Assembly: GCF_030296755.1 (NCBI RefSeq)
Contig: NZ_AP027741.1
Span: 2,528,501-2,592,500, forward strand
DNA length: 64,000 bases
Direction: 5' to 3'
From: Methylophaga marina
Lineage (GTDB): Bacteria > Pseudomonadota > Gammaproteobacteria > Nitrosococcales > Methylophagaceae
This document shows positions 8,588 through 17,962 of this stretch, in pieces; position 1 is the first letter of the stretch, and every line of letters starts with the position of its first letter. The notes beneath the pieces were generated by a model. It was not told the origin of the DNA. It saw nothing but the letters and a program-made list of their open reading frames with translations, and did not search any database. Position numbers and translations under genes: made by a program.

Positions 8588-10315
8588 ATGACAGCAAAGT
8601 TAAAAGTATTAGTTGGGCAGTGTTCAACACAAGGGGTGAAAGCCGATAATCAGGATACCGTCGGCTTTTTCATTCCGTCCAACTTGGCTTTGCTTGAAAC
8701 GAAAGGTGTCGCCTGTGCTATTGCGGATGGGCTGAGTTCGAGTAATGAAGCAAAACAAGCCAGTCAGGCATGCGTGACTGGTTTTATGAGTGACTACTTT
8801 AGTACACCTGACTCCTGGTCTGTGAAACAGTCTGGCAGCAAAGTGCTTGCCGCTATCAACACCTGGTTGCATGGACAAAGTCAGCAGTTTCAGCAAGCAG
8901 GGAGAGGAATGGCCTCTACCTTCAGTGCTGTTGTTGTGAAATCAACAACAGCACATATTTTTCATGTCGGTGATTCACGTATTTATCTATTACGTGATGG
9001 TGAGTTTGAACCATTGACCACCGATCATCGTATTCGTATTGATGAAAATAAAGAGTATCTGGGAAGAGCGTTTGGTGTCGATTATTGTCTGGATATTGAC
9101 TATAAAACACTTGCTGTTCAGGAAAAGGATGTGTTTCTGTTAACCACCGATGGCGTGCATGATGTTTTGCCCGATAAGGTGCTTAAACAGTTTTTATTAG
9201 AAGCTGGTCCGGCTGATTTATCTGATTTAACAGAGCGAATTTGTGATGCAGCACTGAAGGCTGGCAGCCAAGACAATATAAGTTGCCAGCTAATGTGCAT
9301 TGAACAATTACCGACTCAAGCACCTGATGAGGTTTTTGCCCAACTCACCGTATTACCTTTTCCACCTGATTTATATGAGGGTGTCATTCTTGACGGCTAT
9401 CGCATCAGTCGTGAGTTACACGCTAGTTCTACCAGTCAGCTTTATTTAGCGGTGGATACTGAAACGGGCGAGAAAGTGGTGATTAAAACCCCTTCGGTCA
9501 ACTTCGAAGATGACCCGGCCTACCTGGAAAGATTCCATTTGGAGGAGTGGGTAGGACGCCGAATAAATAATGCACATGTAGTCAGGACAGTAGAGCAGAA
9601 GCGCCCCCGTCGTTTTCTTTACTATGTGATGGAGTACGTGGACGGTAAAACGTTGCAGCAGTGGCTGGATGACGTTGGACGTTTGGATTTAAAAACTGTA
9701 CGTGATCTTGTGCCTCAGCTTGTATCAGCACTGAGAGCTTTTCACCGACTCGATATGTTGCATCAGGATTTAAAGCCTGGAAATATCATGATCTCCAGAG
9801 ATGGCGTGCTGAAGATTATTGATTTTGGTTCAACCAAAATTGCCGGCATTGCTGATATCTCTTCGCCCATAGAACGCAGTGAGTTATTGGGGACAAAACA
9901 CTACACGGCGCCTGAGTATTTATTGCGGCGAGCAGGTCAGCCGCAGTCTGATCAATTCTCTCTAGCGTGTATTGTCTATGAAATGCTCACAGGCCATCTG
10001 CCATATGGTGAAAAACTGGCAAAAGTTCATACCAGACAAGATCTTCATCGTATTGAATACCAATCCATCGCTTTGTTTATTCAGGATATGCCAAGCTGGG
10101 TTGATAAAACCTTGCAGAAAGCCTTGCAACTTTATCCTGAAAAGCGCTATCAGGCATTGTCTGAGTTTGCGACAGACTTGATAAAGCCGAATCCAGCTTA
10201 TTTAAGCGATGACAATCGCCCGCTGATGTACCGTTATCCGGTTAAGTTCTGGCAAGCGTGCTCACTTCTTTTGTTCATCAGCAATTGTTTGCTTGCCTAT
10301 TTTTTGCTCCGATAA
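8588..10315 (+). CDS. Bifunctional PP2C protein phosphatase-Ser/Thr protein kinase, membrane-anchored
   Basis: This 575-residue fusion has a PP2C phosphatase domain (about 1-245: QDTVGF, IADGL, VGDSRIYLL, TTDGVHD, QDNIS) and then a protein kinase domain (about 265-530). The kinase domain keeps Lys300 in VVIK, the catalytic loop HQDLKPGN with Asp394, DFG at 412-414 and the GTKHYTAPE activation segment. The HRD motif is HQD here. A C-terminal hydrophobic segment (about 552-574) should anchor it in the membrane. Homologous fusions are known beside nitrate transporter and nitrite reductase genes in Pseudomonas-type genomes. The 14-base gap from narK supports a shared transcript. A role in post-translational control of nitrate uptake or reduction is plausible; no substrate is known from the sequence. 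Confidence 0.88.
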   Translation: MTAKLKVLVGQCSTQGVKADNQDTVGFFIPSNLALLETKGVACAIADGLSSSNEAKQASQACVTGFMSDYFSTPDSWSVKQSGSKVLAAINTWLHGQSQQFQQAGRGMASTFSAVVVKSTTAHIFHVGDSRIYLLRDGEFEPLTTDHRIRIDENKEYLGRAFGVDYCLDIDYKTLAVQEKDVFLLTTDGVHDVLPDKVLKQFLLEAGPADLSDLTERICDAALKAGSQDNISCQLMCIEQLPTQAPDEVFAQLTVLPFPPDLYEGVILDGYRISRELHASSTSQLYLAVDTETGEKVVIKTPSVNFEDDPAYLERFHLEEWVGRRINNAHVVRTVEQKRPRRFLYYVMEYVDGKTLQQWLDDVGRLDLKTVRDLVPQLVSALRAFHRLDMLHQDLKPGNIMISRDGVLKIIDFGSTKIAGIADISSPIERSELLGTKHYTAPEYLLRRAGQPQSDQFSLACIVYEMLTGHLPYGEKLAKVHTRQDLHRIEYQSIALFIQDMPSWVDKTLQKALQLYPEKRYQALSEFATDLIKPNPAYLSDDNRPLMYRYPVKFWQACSLLLFISNCLLAYFLLR

Positions 10316-10454
10316 GCTTGTATAGCGTGGTCTTTTAATATCAGAAAAACCGGATTATCGACAATTTTGTCTCAACGACTATTCCTGTATTTACACTATA
10401 GTCATACTAAGAGTATGGTTATTATAAATACTAAAAAAGTGATAGCTGGTTGAA

Positions 10455-11357
10455 ATGTCAATGGAAACAAACCCAAGGTTAAAAGAAGAAAACGTAACAG
10501 ATTTGTTCAGTATGGAGAGTATCGAATCTGCATGGTCTTTTTTAGATATTTTGCCTTTTCCAGTCACGGTTATTGATGATGACTATAGGGTGATTCGAGC
10601 CAATCAGGAAGCCATTCATGAATACAGTCAGATTGATGAGCCTTGCTACAAAATGAGTCATGGTTACGATAGTCCCTGCCATGAAAATGGTGAGGCCTGC
10701 CCTAAGCTCGATGCACAGACCCTCAGAACAACAATTAGTCATTTACATATTCATCAAACCAACAGCGGTCCTCAGAAATTCAAAGTGATGGCGCTACCTC
10801 TAGAGAAGGGTGGAGCTATGGAGCTGCACATTCCGCTGGATGATGTCACTTCTCTTGATGGTGTCACAGGTCTGACCAATCGCACAGAAGGCGAACAAGG
10901 TGCGCGTCGATTAGTGGCTCTGATGCAGCGATTATCGACCCCCTATAGCATCATTATGCTTGACCTCGACTACTTCAAACAGATTAATGACCAACATGGC
11001 CATCATGTGGGCGATATTGTGCTGAGACGAACAGCAGAGGTCATGGCTGACAGTATTCGTGCTTCCGATATTCTGGTTCGATGGGGTGGTGAAGAGTTTT
11101 TGTTTGTCTTATCAGGCGCACAGGCTGCTCATGCAGCTAAGTTCACCGAGAAACTGTTACAGCATTTGCGTGAGATAAGAATTGCACTACGTGATGACAC
11201 AATTTCGGTCTCTGCCAGTGCCGGTATTCGAGCCGTGAGTACAGCTGAATTAGCCACAATAAATTTTGATAAAGCTTTGCAACAAGCTGATGTGATGCTC
11301 TACTCTGCAAAAAAAGCAGGAAGAGATCAGTTCATGATGTATGACGCTGCACCATAA
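10455..11357 (+). CDS. PAS-GGDEF diguanylate cyclase with cysteine-rich PAS motif
   Basis: This 300-residue protein has a PAS-like domain (about 25-130), a short linker and a GGDEF domain (about 140-295). The active-site motif is present as RWGGEEF and the metal Asp region as MLDLDYFKQIND, so it is probably an active c-di-GMP synthase. The PAS part carries C-x5-H and PC-x5-AC cysteines (CYKMSHG, PCHENGEACP), a pattern seen in redox- or metal-linked PAS domains. No membrane segment is seen. It ends exactly where the convergent HD-GYP gene ends (no spacer), so the two messages must overlap at their 3' ends. Confidence 0.83.
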   Translation: MSMETNPRLKEENVTDLFSMESIESAWSFLDILPFPVTVIDDDYRVIRANQEAIHEYSQIDEPCYKMSHGYDSPCHENGEACPKLDAQTLRTTISHLHIHQTNSGPQKFKVMALPLEKGGAMELHIPLDDVTSLDGVTGLTNRTEGEQGARRLVALMQRLSTPYSIIMLDLDYFKQINDQHGHHVGDIVLRRTAEVMADSIRASDILVRWGGEEFLFVLSGAQAAHAAKFTEKLLQHLREIRIALRDDTISVSASAGIRAVSTAELATINFDKALQQADVMLYSAKKAGRDQFMMYDAAP

Positions 11358-12350
11358 CTAATCAGAAAATGCTTGTTTCACTTTCAGAATGTCTGGCAGG
11401 TGCTCAATTAAGATGGGGGGCAAAGCGGGATCAATGTGTTTACCACTCTGTTCATTAATGAATTCTATGGCTTCCTCAACTGGCCAGGCTTCTTTATATG
11501 GTCTGGCGCTGGTTAATGCATCAAAAATATCAGCTATGGCAACGATTCGACCTGCAAGCGGAATCTCATCACCTTTTAATCCATTTGGGTAACCCGTGCC
11601 ATCCCATTTTTCATGATGGGTCAGGGCAACAGTATGGGCTAGTTGAATCAATCTTGATGTTGAGTTGGCTAAGATCTCGGCCCCGATTAAAGTATGTGTT
11701 TTCATTTCTGAAAACTCTTCTAACGTTAACTTATCTGGTTTTAATAATATTTTGTCAGCAATACCAATTTTTCCAATGTCATGCATGGGAGCCGCCATCA
11801 TGAGTTCGTTTGCGGTACTCTCGTCAAATCCATAACCCAGAGCAATAATTTTTGCATAGCGACTCATCCGCTGAACATGTAAGCCCGTTTCGTTATCTTT
11901 GTATTCTGCAGCTCTACCTAAACGTTCAATCAAGTCGATATGGGTGGCACGAAGCTCATCTGCTTTGACAAGAGAGATATGTGTTTTTACTCTGGCAAGT
12001 ACAGTGGAGGGCACGATGGGTTTAATGATGTAATCTACTGCACCAATGTCAAAACCTCGTGCTTCATCATCCGGATCTTGTAAGGCTGTCACAAATATAA
12101 TCGGTATGTGTGAGGTGTCTGATCTGGCTTTTAATTGCTGGCAAACTTCTAAGCCTGTCATTTCTGGCATCATGATATCGAGTAAGATCAGATCCGGCAT
12201 TTCCTTATCAATCAATGCCAGAGCACCTTTTCCTGAGCGGGCGAACGAAAGCGCATAATCGTTCTGCAGAATCTGACGAAGCACTCTCAAGTTGGTTGGC
12301 TCGTCATCGACAATAAGGATTCTAGGCTGGTATTTCTTTATCGTAGTCAT
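11358..12350 (-). CDS. Response regulator with HD-GYP c-di-GMP phosphodiesterase output
   Basis: This 330-residue protein has a receiver domain (about 8-125: acidic IVDDE, phospho-acceptor in LILLDIMMP, Lys in IKP) and an HD-GYP domain (about 150-325: HDIGK, HHEKWDGTGYP). Proteins of this RpfG-like type hydrolyse c-di-GMP when activated by a partner kinase. The start overlaps the stop of the upstream hybrid kinase gene by four bases (ATGA), so the kinase is the obvious phosphodonor and the pair is translationally coupled. Confidence 0.9.
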   Translation of the reverse strand: MTTIKKYQPRILIVDDEPTNLRVLRQILQNDYALSFARSGKGALALIDKEMPDLILLDIMMPEMTGLEVCQQLKARSDTSHIPIIFVTALQDPDDEARGFDIGAVDYIIKPIVPSTVLARVKTHISLVKADELRATHIDLIERLGRAAEYKDNETGLHVQRMSRYAKIIALGYGFDESTANELMMAAPMHDIGKIGIADKILLKPDKLTLEEFSEMKTHTLIGAEILANSTSRLIQLAHTVALTHHEKWDGTGYPNGLKGDEIPLAGRIVAIADIFDALTSARPYKEAWPVEEAIEFINEQSGKHIDPALPPILIEHLPDILKVKQAFSD

Positions 12351-15300
12351 AATGTGGTGTTCGTTATATGTTGCTTGATAGCGTTTAAGTGTTGTTGGGC
12401 GACCAAAAAGTCAAAGTCGAGTACAGACTGTTTAACATCTAAAGCAAGTCGATGTAAGTCAGCTTCAACCCCATTGACTAGCTCGTCTACTCTCTCTTCG
12501 TTAAGTTCTCCATGCTCGCTAAGCTCGATAAGTTCATCGACGATAGTCAATATACGGTCGTTAGCTAGCAGGACTTGTGATGTTACAGTTGCCTCACTGT
12601 TTGAATCAGCCAATGAGGCTTTTATCCATTTTTCCTCTTTTGATAACGTGGAAAAGGCATTGTCGAGCTTAGCAATCTCTATCGCTACTTCGACTTTATG
12701 TTCATTATTTGACTTATTTTCTATCAAAGAAGTTGATTGATGGATTTTCAAAAGGCCCAGGTTGCCTGACACACCTTTGAGCTTATGTGCCAGCTTTTTC
12801 AGTTCACTGTAATTCGATGTTTCATTCAATTCAGATAGCTGTTTACTGATATCGCTATACGCTTTTATAAAACGGGCCAATTCAGCTAAATAAACAGGGT
12901 AGCTACCCCATAACGTTAATGCTTTATCAATATTGATCTGCGTGAATGTATGTTCATCAATACCAAGCACTTCTGGAGCTGTTGTAATGAAGTGTGGCTC
13001 AATACCGAGAACCCGTGCCATTTCAGCTGTGAGCAGCTGTATATCAATAGGTTTGTGGGAAAAGCCATTCATGCCGGCATTAGTCGCTTGCAGTCGGTCT
13101 TCAGATAAGACACTCGCTGTTAAAGCGACGACAGGTGTCGTTTCAAGTTGATGAGCTGACTCATACTCACGAATTTTCTTGGTAGCGGTAAACCCATCCA
13201 TCACTGGCATTTGTAAATCCATCAAAACAATGTCAGGTTTTTCTATGATGAATTTATGGAACGCATCTTCGCCATTTACCGAATTAATAACAGTATGATT
13301 TTGTCGTTCAAGTAAAAGCGAGAGTAAGGTCAAGTTCTGAGAAATATCATCAGCAATTAATACTTTTTTGGGTGGAATCGACAAGGCTTGGTTCGCTACA
13401 GTTGCGTTAATGATGTCATCGGTTTTTTGTAGTGGCAGATCAAAGAAAAATGTACTGCCTACACCTGCCTCACTACTGGCGCTTAATTCTCCTCCCATCA
13501 AATCCACTAGCTGTTTGGAAATTGTTGTACCCAGTCCAGTACCACCAAAGCGCCGGCTCATTGAAGCATCAGCCTGGGAGAAGGGTTCAAAAATGGTATT
13601 GAGCGTCGTTTCATCCATCCCAATACCGGTGTCCTCAACGGTAAAACGAAGAGTGGACTCATTAAGAGGGTGTACCGAAACGGTGACACCACCATTTTCA
13701 GTAAACTTCACGGCATTACCAATAATGTTATATAACACTTGCCTAATTCTGTTTTCATCTCCTAAATACGAGGTATGAATGTCGTCAGGTATACTGCAGT
13801 TAAGGTATAGGTTTTTATTTTTTGCTTGAAGCCATAATGTAGATATGACTGAATCAATCAGCCTGGTTAAATCGAACGTGGACTCTTCGAGTTCGAGTTT
13901 ATTCTTTTCTAGTTTGGCACTGTCGAGAATATCATTTAACAGGTGAAGCAATGATCGGGCTGATTGGCTAATGGTTTGCAGATGTTTTTTATTGTTGCCA
14001 CTGATATCTTTGGCATCAAGAAGCAGATCTGAAAAACCGATGATGGCATTCATCGGTGTTCTTATTTCATGACTCATATTCGCCATGAATCTGGCTTTAC
14101 TCTCTGCTGAAAGTTCAGCTCTCTCTTTCGCCTGACGAAGATCGTCTTCCATCTCTATGCGGTGTGTAATATCCAGAATCAAACCATCTATCCAAACGGG
14201 TTGGTCGTTCTCGTAAATAATAGAGCCTTTTTCAAATACCCAGATATAGTGGCCATCTCTGTGTTTCCAGCGAAACTCAACTGAGTAACTGGTTTTACTT
14301 TCAAGTGCTGATTGAACAGCATCATTGGTTAAATCCACATCATCGTGATGAATCAGTTCTGAGAGATGAATTCGCTGCTTATAAAAGTCTTCAGCAGCCC
14401 AGCCTGTCATATCAAAAATGGCATCGCTGACAAAAATGACCGACCAGTGTTCATCCAGCAAACAACGAAAACTGGCGCCAGGAATATTTCTAATTAATGA
14501 ACTATATTGCTCCTCACTCTTACGCAACTTTTCTTCAATTTCCCAACGTTGAGAAATATCGGTAGCAAAACCCACAAATAATGAACCGATGTCTTCTACT
14601 TCAACACGACCTACACCAAGTCGTATTGGAAATGAGTGACCGTCTTTATGTTTAGCAAAAACTTCTCTGGCTTGACCGGTCAGTTGGGTTTGTCCTGTTT
14701 TAAGAAAGTTAAATAAATATTCTTGGTATTCATTTTTGGCTTCATCAGGCACCAGAACTAAGAAAGATTTGCCAATAACCTCTGTGTTTTTCCAGCCAAA
14801 GATAGTTGATGCTGATGAGTTAAAGTCTTGGATGATTCCGTTTTGATCGATGGTGATGATGCCATCAACGGCTGTTTCGAGGGTAGTTTTTAAACGTAGT
14901 TCACTGATGGTTTTTTCAGTCAGTAACTGGCGATATCTGAGCTGAGAAGCAATAGTGATGGCCAAGGCAATCAATAATAATGTGATAGAAGTAATAATAT
15001 AAGATAACTGAACGTGATCTTCTGTGATGCGATGCGTCATCAGAGTGTTGTCGCTCATGAGATATCTTGCCCCAGCCATACCAGTGTAATGCATGCCTGA
15101 AATAGCCAGTCCCATCACAACAGCGCTGATGATATTGATGAGGTGGACAGAGTGTTGTTTCCAGACTATTGATAGATAATGGCGAGCTGACAGTGCGATG
15201 AAAGCCAGTACAACAGCAACAATAATAGAAGCAGCGAACCAACTAGGCACATAACGAAGCTCCGCGTCCATCTCCATGGCTTCCATACCAACGTAATGCA

Positions 15301-15712
15301 TCATCCCTATACCGGCACCTACGGAGAAGCTACTCATAATCAGTTGCCATAGAGTCATTGAAGGATTTATAAGCATTCTCAAAGTGATATAGGAAGAAAG
15401 CAAACTAGGAAGGATAGAGATAAGTGTGAGAGGGATATTGTAGGTCGTTTGTTCAGACATCTCGTAAGCTAACATGCCCACGAAATGCATACTCCAGACA
15501 CCACCAGCAAAAATGATGGTGCCAGTAATAATAGCAATATGGCGGTGGCGATTGTTTTTGATTAGTTTTGCCATTGAAGCAAAATGTAACGCCACAAAAG
15601 CCGCTGTTGTAGCTAAAATGATTGATAGAACGACAAGAAAGAAATCATATGAACCGACAATGAGTGTCTGTTTGGGGGCTGATGTTATAAAAAAATTATC
15701 AGGGTTGAACAT
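12347..15712 (-). CDS. MHYT-PAS hybrid sensor histidine kinase with receiver and Hpt domains
   Basis: About 1121 residues from the ATG at 15712 (AGG six bases before); a TTG at 15727 would add five residues. N-terminal MHYT membrane sensor with seven helices (about 15-260) carries three diagnostic motifs, MHFVGM, MHYVGM and MHYTGM, thought to bind a metal and sense gases or redox. Two PAS domains follow (about 275-525), then HisKA (MSHEIRTPMN), HATPase (GIGM and GGTGLG), a receiver (VLMDLQMPVMDG) and a C-terminal Hpt domain (HKLKGVSGN). The phosphorelay can run His-Asp-His to the coupled HD-GYP regulator. No upstream promoter with strong consensus was recognised; an imperfect inverted repeat lies in its leader. 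Confidence 0.88.
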   Translation of the reverse strand: MFNPDNFFITSAPKQTLIVGSYDFFLVVLSIILATTAAFVALHFASMAKLIKNNRHRHIAIITGTIIFAGGVWSMHFVGMLAYEMSEQTTYNIPLTLISILPSLLSSYITLRMLINPSMTLWQLIMSSFSVGAGIGMMHYVGMEAMEMDAELRYVPSWFAASIIVAVVLAFIALSARHYLSIVWKQHSVHLINIISAVVMGLAISGMHYTGMAGARYLMSDNTLMTHRITEDHVQLSYIITSITLLLIALAITIASQLRYRQLLTEKTISELRLKTTLETAVDGIITIDQNGIIQDFNSSASTIFGWKNTEVIGKSFLVLVPDEAKNEYQEYLFNFLKTGQTQLTGQAREVFAKHKDGHSFPIRLGVGRVEVEDIGSLFVGFATDISQRWEIEEKLRKSEEQYSSLIRNIPGASFRCLLDEHWSVIFVSDAIFDMTGWAAEDFYKQRIHLSELIHHDDVDLTNDAVQSALESKTSYSVEFRWKHRDGHYIWVFEKGSIIYENDQPVWIDGLILDITHRIEMEDDLRQAKERAELSAESKARFMANMSHEIRTPMNAIIGFSDLLLDAKDISGNNKKHLQTISQSARSLLHLLNDILDSAKLEKNKLELEESTFDLTRLIDSVISTLWLQAKNKNLYLNCSIPDDIHTSYLGDENRIRQVLYNIIGNAVKFTENGGVTVSVHPLNESTLRFTVEDTGIGMDETTLNTIFEPFSQADASMSRRFGGTGLGTTISKQLVDLMGGELSASSEAGVGSTFFFDLPLQKTDDIINATVANQALSIPPKKVLIADDISQNLTLLSLLLERQNHTVINSVNGEDAFHKFIIEKPDIVLMDLQMPVMDGFTATKKIREYESAHQLETTPVVALTASVLSEDRLQATNAGMNGFSHKPIDIQLLTAEMARVLGIEPHFITTAPEVLGIDEHTFTQINIDKALTLWGSYPVYLAELARFIKAYSDISKQLSELNETSNYSELKKLAHKLKGVSGNLGLLKIHQSTSLIENKSNNEHKVEVAIEIAKLDNAFSTLSKEEKWIKASLADSNSEATVTSQVLLANDRILTIVDELIELSEHGELNEERVDELVNGVEADLHRLALDVKQSVLDFDFLVAQQHLNAIKQHITNTTL

Positions 15713-15920
15713 TAAGAACCTATTCAAGTCGGTTTGGGTAGATAGCTAAAGTTCGCTATTTCTATATAGCATAATTCTTTAGCGGAACTTGAAGTAGTTA
15801 ATTTAGAAAAACTTTGAGATAAAGTTCACCATATTGAAATACGGTGAGATTAATGTTGCTTGTAGAGGTCAAATTGAGATTGGAACAGACGGGGTTGATT
15901 AATGCTTAGACCAAAAAAAA

Positions 15921-15948
15921 GCCTCGTTATTTTAACGAGGCTTTTTTT
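15921..15948 (-). terminator. Bidirectional terminator; probably the original tRNA-Thr terminator
   Basis: GCCTCGTTA and TAACGAGGC form a perfect 9-bp stem with a TTT loop, with A-runs before and T-runs after, so it can work on both strands. It sits just beyond the displaced tRNA-Thr 3' end at 15954-16004. Before the island inserted, it would have terminated the minus-strand tRNA-Thr transcript. Confidence 0.85.
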
Positions 15949-15953
15949 CTTGT

Positions 15954-16004
15954 TCTGGAGCCGGAGATAGGACTTGAACCTACGACCCGCTGATTACAAA
16001 TCAG
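15954..16004 (-). repeat. Left attachment repeat: displaced 3' end of tRNA-Thr
   Basis: These 51 bases are identical to 30014-30064, which covers the 3' part of the intact tRNA-Thr gene from the anticodon loop through the CCA. The match stops sharply on both sides. This is the footprint of site-specific integration into a tRNA gene by the adjacent tyrosine integrase. Confidence 0.93.
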
Positions 16005-16042
16005 TTAAACAAGTTAGTATTTATGCGGGTTTTCGGCGATTA

Positions 16043-16105
16043 TTTGTCCGGAACTTCCTTGTTTTACCCCTTTTTTAATCAGTTACTTAGACTTTATTGT
16101 CCGGA
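16043..16105 (+). repeat. TTGTCCGGA boxes, left end of the island
   Basis: Two direct copies of TTGTCCGGA occur at 16044-16052 and 16097-16105, inside the left end of the island between the attachment repeat and the integrase stop. Identical boxes with the same orientation occur at the right end. Probable arm-type integrase or excisionase binding sites. Confidence 0.6.
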
Positions 16106-16115
16106 GGTTTTGGAG

Positions 16116-17270
16116 CTAAAATACCGGTTTTACTACCGGTGTCGATTTGTCATAGCGATCAACAACGCTTGCCGACTTCCATCCACCAGCTTCTTGTTTT
16201 TCTGCTCGGGTACCTTTCGTGTCTGTGGTGCCTTTGCGTTTTAGATCGTGCAAGCTGAAACGTTCTTCGGGTGTGATAACTGGATTGTCACATTCCAAAG
16301 CAAAGGTGATCATCCGTTGCCATGCTGTATCGAGTGATGATTTTTGAAGAGGCTTTCCAGTTTTAGAAATAAATACCGGTCTATCAGCTGGATTGAGTGG
16401 CACGGGTATGTTTTTTGCTGACCAGATTCTGTCTCGTCTGGCGATAGCTGCATCCCACGCCTTGCGTAAACGTGGCGACCATTCGACGGCATTTGTTCGA
16501 CTGCCTTTTCTACGATTGCAAACAAGGTGTTCATCTTTTGCTCTATTTTCTGTCATGTCGATAACTTCAATGCCACGAAGACGACATAAATAAGCAATCT
16601 CCATTACCGGCCATAAATATTCAGGACAGGCACCTTTTACGTTATTACCTAGACGGCTAGCCTTTAATACGTGAGAAAGGACGCGATGATAGACCTCATC
16701 ACTAACCAATTGCTGTACTGGTTTTTCTTTGGCTTGTTCTATGCCGGTGGCAAAGTTGGTATCAATATAGCCTCTGGCACGCCCCCATTTAAACAGTCGT
16801 CTTGTGTAACGCAATGCATGGTTAGCAGCTGACGCTCCTTTTTCGCTGGCTAGTTTATCAATCAGCTTTTGCACCATAGGCGTTGACCATTTAGACATTG
16901 ATACTGTGCCAAGTGGCTTGCCTGATAGGGTGGGGAAGTTTTCAACGAGTGCGCTGCAGTAACGATAATCGCGTTTTGTATTGTCAGAGAGATCGTTAAA
17001 AGTGGGGGACTTTTGAAACTCTCTTGTTAATAGGTTAAATGTGTTTTGATCTTCTGCGTGAAAGTCAGCGATTGCTTGGTGTAATTCTGGGAGTGTGGCA
17101 AACCGGCCAGCGATCCGGCTTCGTCTACGCCTGCCTGTTTGGGGATCTTTATATTTAGTGTACCAGTGCCCTTGCCCTGAATTATCCCAATGACAATTAT
17201 CGGGTAGCTGTTCCTGGTTAATGTGTTTAGGTATGTCGATATTAAACTGGCGTTTAGGTCCTCGCTTCAT
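16116..17270 (-). CDS. int: Tyrosine site-specific recombinase (island integrase)
   Basis: This 384-residue phage-type integrase has an N-terminal arm/core-binding region (about 1-180) and a C-terminal catalytic domain (about 200-375). The catalytic Arg is in CRLRGIE, the His box reads HDLKRKG, the late box is GGWKSAS (Trp in place of the usual His), and the nucleophile Tyr is in DRYDKS. A good ribosome site (GAGGTGATAGGTGA) precedes the ATG. It lies next to the left attachment repeat and should catalyse insertion into tRNA-Thr and excision. An operator matching the one beside the XRE gene lies about 80 bases upstream of its start, suggesting repression by that protein. Confidence 0.92.
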   Translation of the reverse strand: MKRGPKRQFNIDIPKHINQEQLPDNCHWDNSGQGHWYTKYKDPQTGRRRRSRIAGRFATLPELHQAIADFHAEDQNTFNLLTREFQKSPTFNDLSDNTKRDYRYCSALVENFPTLSGKPLGTVSMSKWSTPMVQKLIDKLASEKGASAANHALRYTRRLFKWGRARGYIDTNFATGIEQAKEKPVQQLVSDEVYHRVLSHVLKASRLGNNVKGACPEYLWPVMEIAYLCRLRGIEVIDMTENRAKDEHLVCNRRKGSRTNAVEWSPRLRKAWDAAIARRDRIWSAKNIPVPLNPADRPVFISKTGKPLQKSSLDTAWQRMITFALECDNPVITPEERFSLHDLKRKGTTDTKGTRAEKQEAGGWKSASVVDRYDKSTPVVKPVF

Positions 17271-17348
17271 TCACCTATCACCTCGTGATTATATATTAGT
17301 AAGCTAGATTAAGACGGTGGCTATTTTTACTATTGCAATATAAATATT

Positions 17349-17363
17349 ATCACATATTGTGAT
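17349..17363. promoter_or_regulatory. XRE-type operator upstream of the integrase gene
   Basis: ATCACA-TAT-TGTGAT is a perfect 6-bp dyad. In extended form it shares TATCAC-N5-GTGAT with the dyad at 17796-17814. It lies between the repressor stop and the integrase start. Confidence 0.55.
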
Positions 17364-17444
17364 CTTACGGTGGAGGGAGCTAAAAACCTCATCAGTCGTT
17401 AATGAAGCCAATTTAACAAGAAATCGTATACGGCGATATTTTCT

Positions 17445-17762
17445 TTATTCTGTCTTAAATGCCGCTACAAGCTTGAGGAAAAGGGACTTCTCTGGGGCGG
17501 TCAGGTTTCGGTATGTTTCAATTATTGTTTGTTCGTCATCATCAATTAGCAGTTTCTCGTCTTCATTTATTAATTCTGACAGGGACACACCTAATATAGC
17601 TGCAATATTGATTGCCTCGTCAAGTGATGTTTCTCTTTTTCCAATTAATTTCATGGATATAGAGCTTTGTGCAAACCCAAGTTTTTCACCCAGTTCTGAC
17701 ATTGTTATTTTTTTTTGTTTCAACAGCTTTTTGGTTTTTTTGTGCCATGTCTGTTCAGTCAT
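17445..17762 (-). CDS. XRE-family helix-turn-helix transcriptional repressor
   Basis: This 105-residue protein starts at the ATG at 17762; a TTG four codons upstream is possible. An N-terminal XRE helix-turn-helix spans about 8-65 (MSELGEKLGFAQSSISMKLIGKR), followed by a short acidic helical tail. It is transcribed away from the hsdM operon. Its own -10 (TATAAT on the minus strand at 17793-17798) overlaps a perfect inverted repeat, which suggests autoregulation. The same repeat type lies before the integrase gene, so it likely controls integrase and perhaps the restriction operon. This would work like the controller proteins or phage-type repressors of many RM islands; the target assignment is inference. 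Confidence 0.82.
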   Translation of the reverse strand: MTEQTWHKKTKKLLKQKKITMSELGEKLGFAQSSISMKLIGKRETSLDEAINIAAILGVSLSELINEDEKLLIDDDEQTIIETYRNLTAPEKSLFLKLVAAFKTE

Positions 17763-17795
17763 ATGAAAATCCAAAATATATAATTGATAAATATT

Positions 17796-17814
17796 ATATC
17801 ACTAAAAGTGATAT
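17796..17814. promoter_or_regulatory. XRE-type operator in the repressor/hsdM divergent region
   Basis: ATATCACT-AAA-AGTGATAT is a perfect 8-bp dyad with a 3-base centre. It overlaps the minus-strand TATAAT of the repressor and lies about 150 bases upstream of hsdM. It shares TATCAC-N5-GTGAT with the integrase-side site. Confidence 0.65.
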
Positions 17815-17962
17815 TTTTCGGTTGTGCTTATATGCTCCATACACAGACACCAACTCAATAGTAATTCCGTTATATTATTGCTTCACTTATTAAATAGATT
17901 ATCTAACGGGAACCTAGTAGGGTATTCAGTCTTTCATATTGAACGGTAGCTAGAACACAAAT

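Noticed and set aside
12354..12740. Plus-strand open frames opposite the hybrid kinase gene, including 12354-12740 and 13368-13778
   Set aside because: Serine-rich translations without domains, antisense to clearly conserved kinase domains; they are shadows.
15954..16010. A second tRNA-Thr gene at the left end of the island
   Set aside because: Only the 3' part from the anticodon loop onward is present; the sequence beyond 16004 does not continue the tRNA, so it is the displaced attachment remnant.
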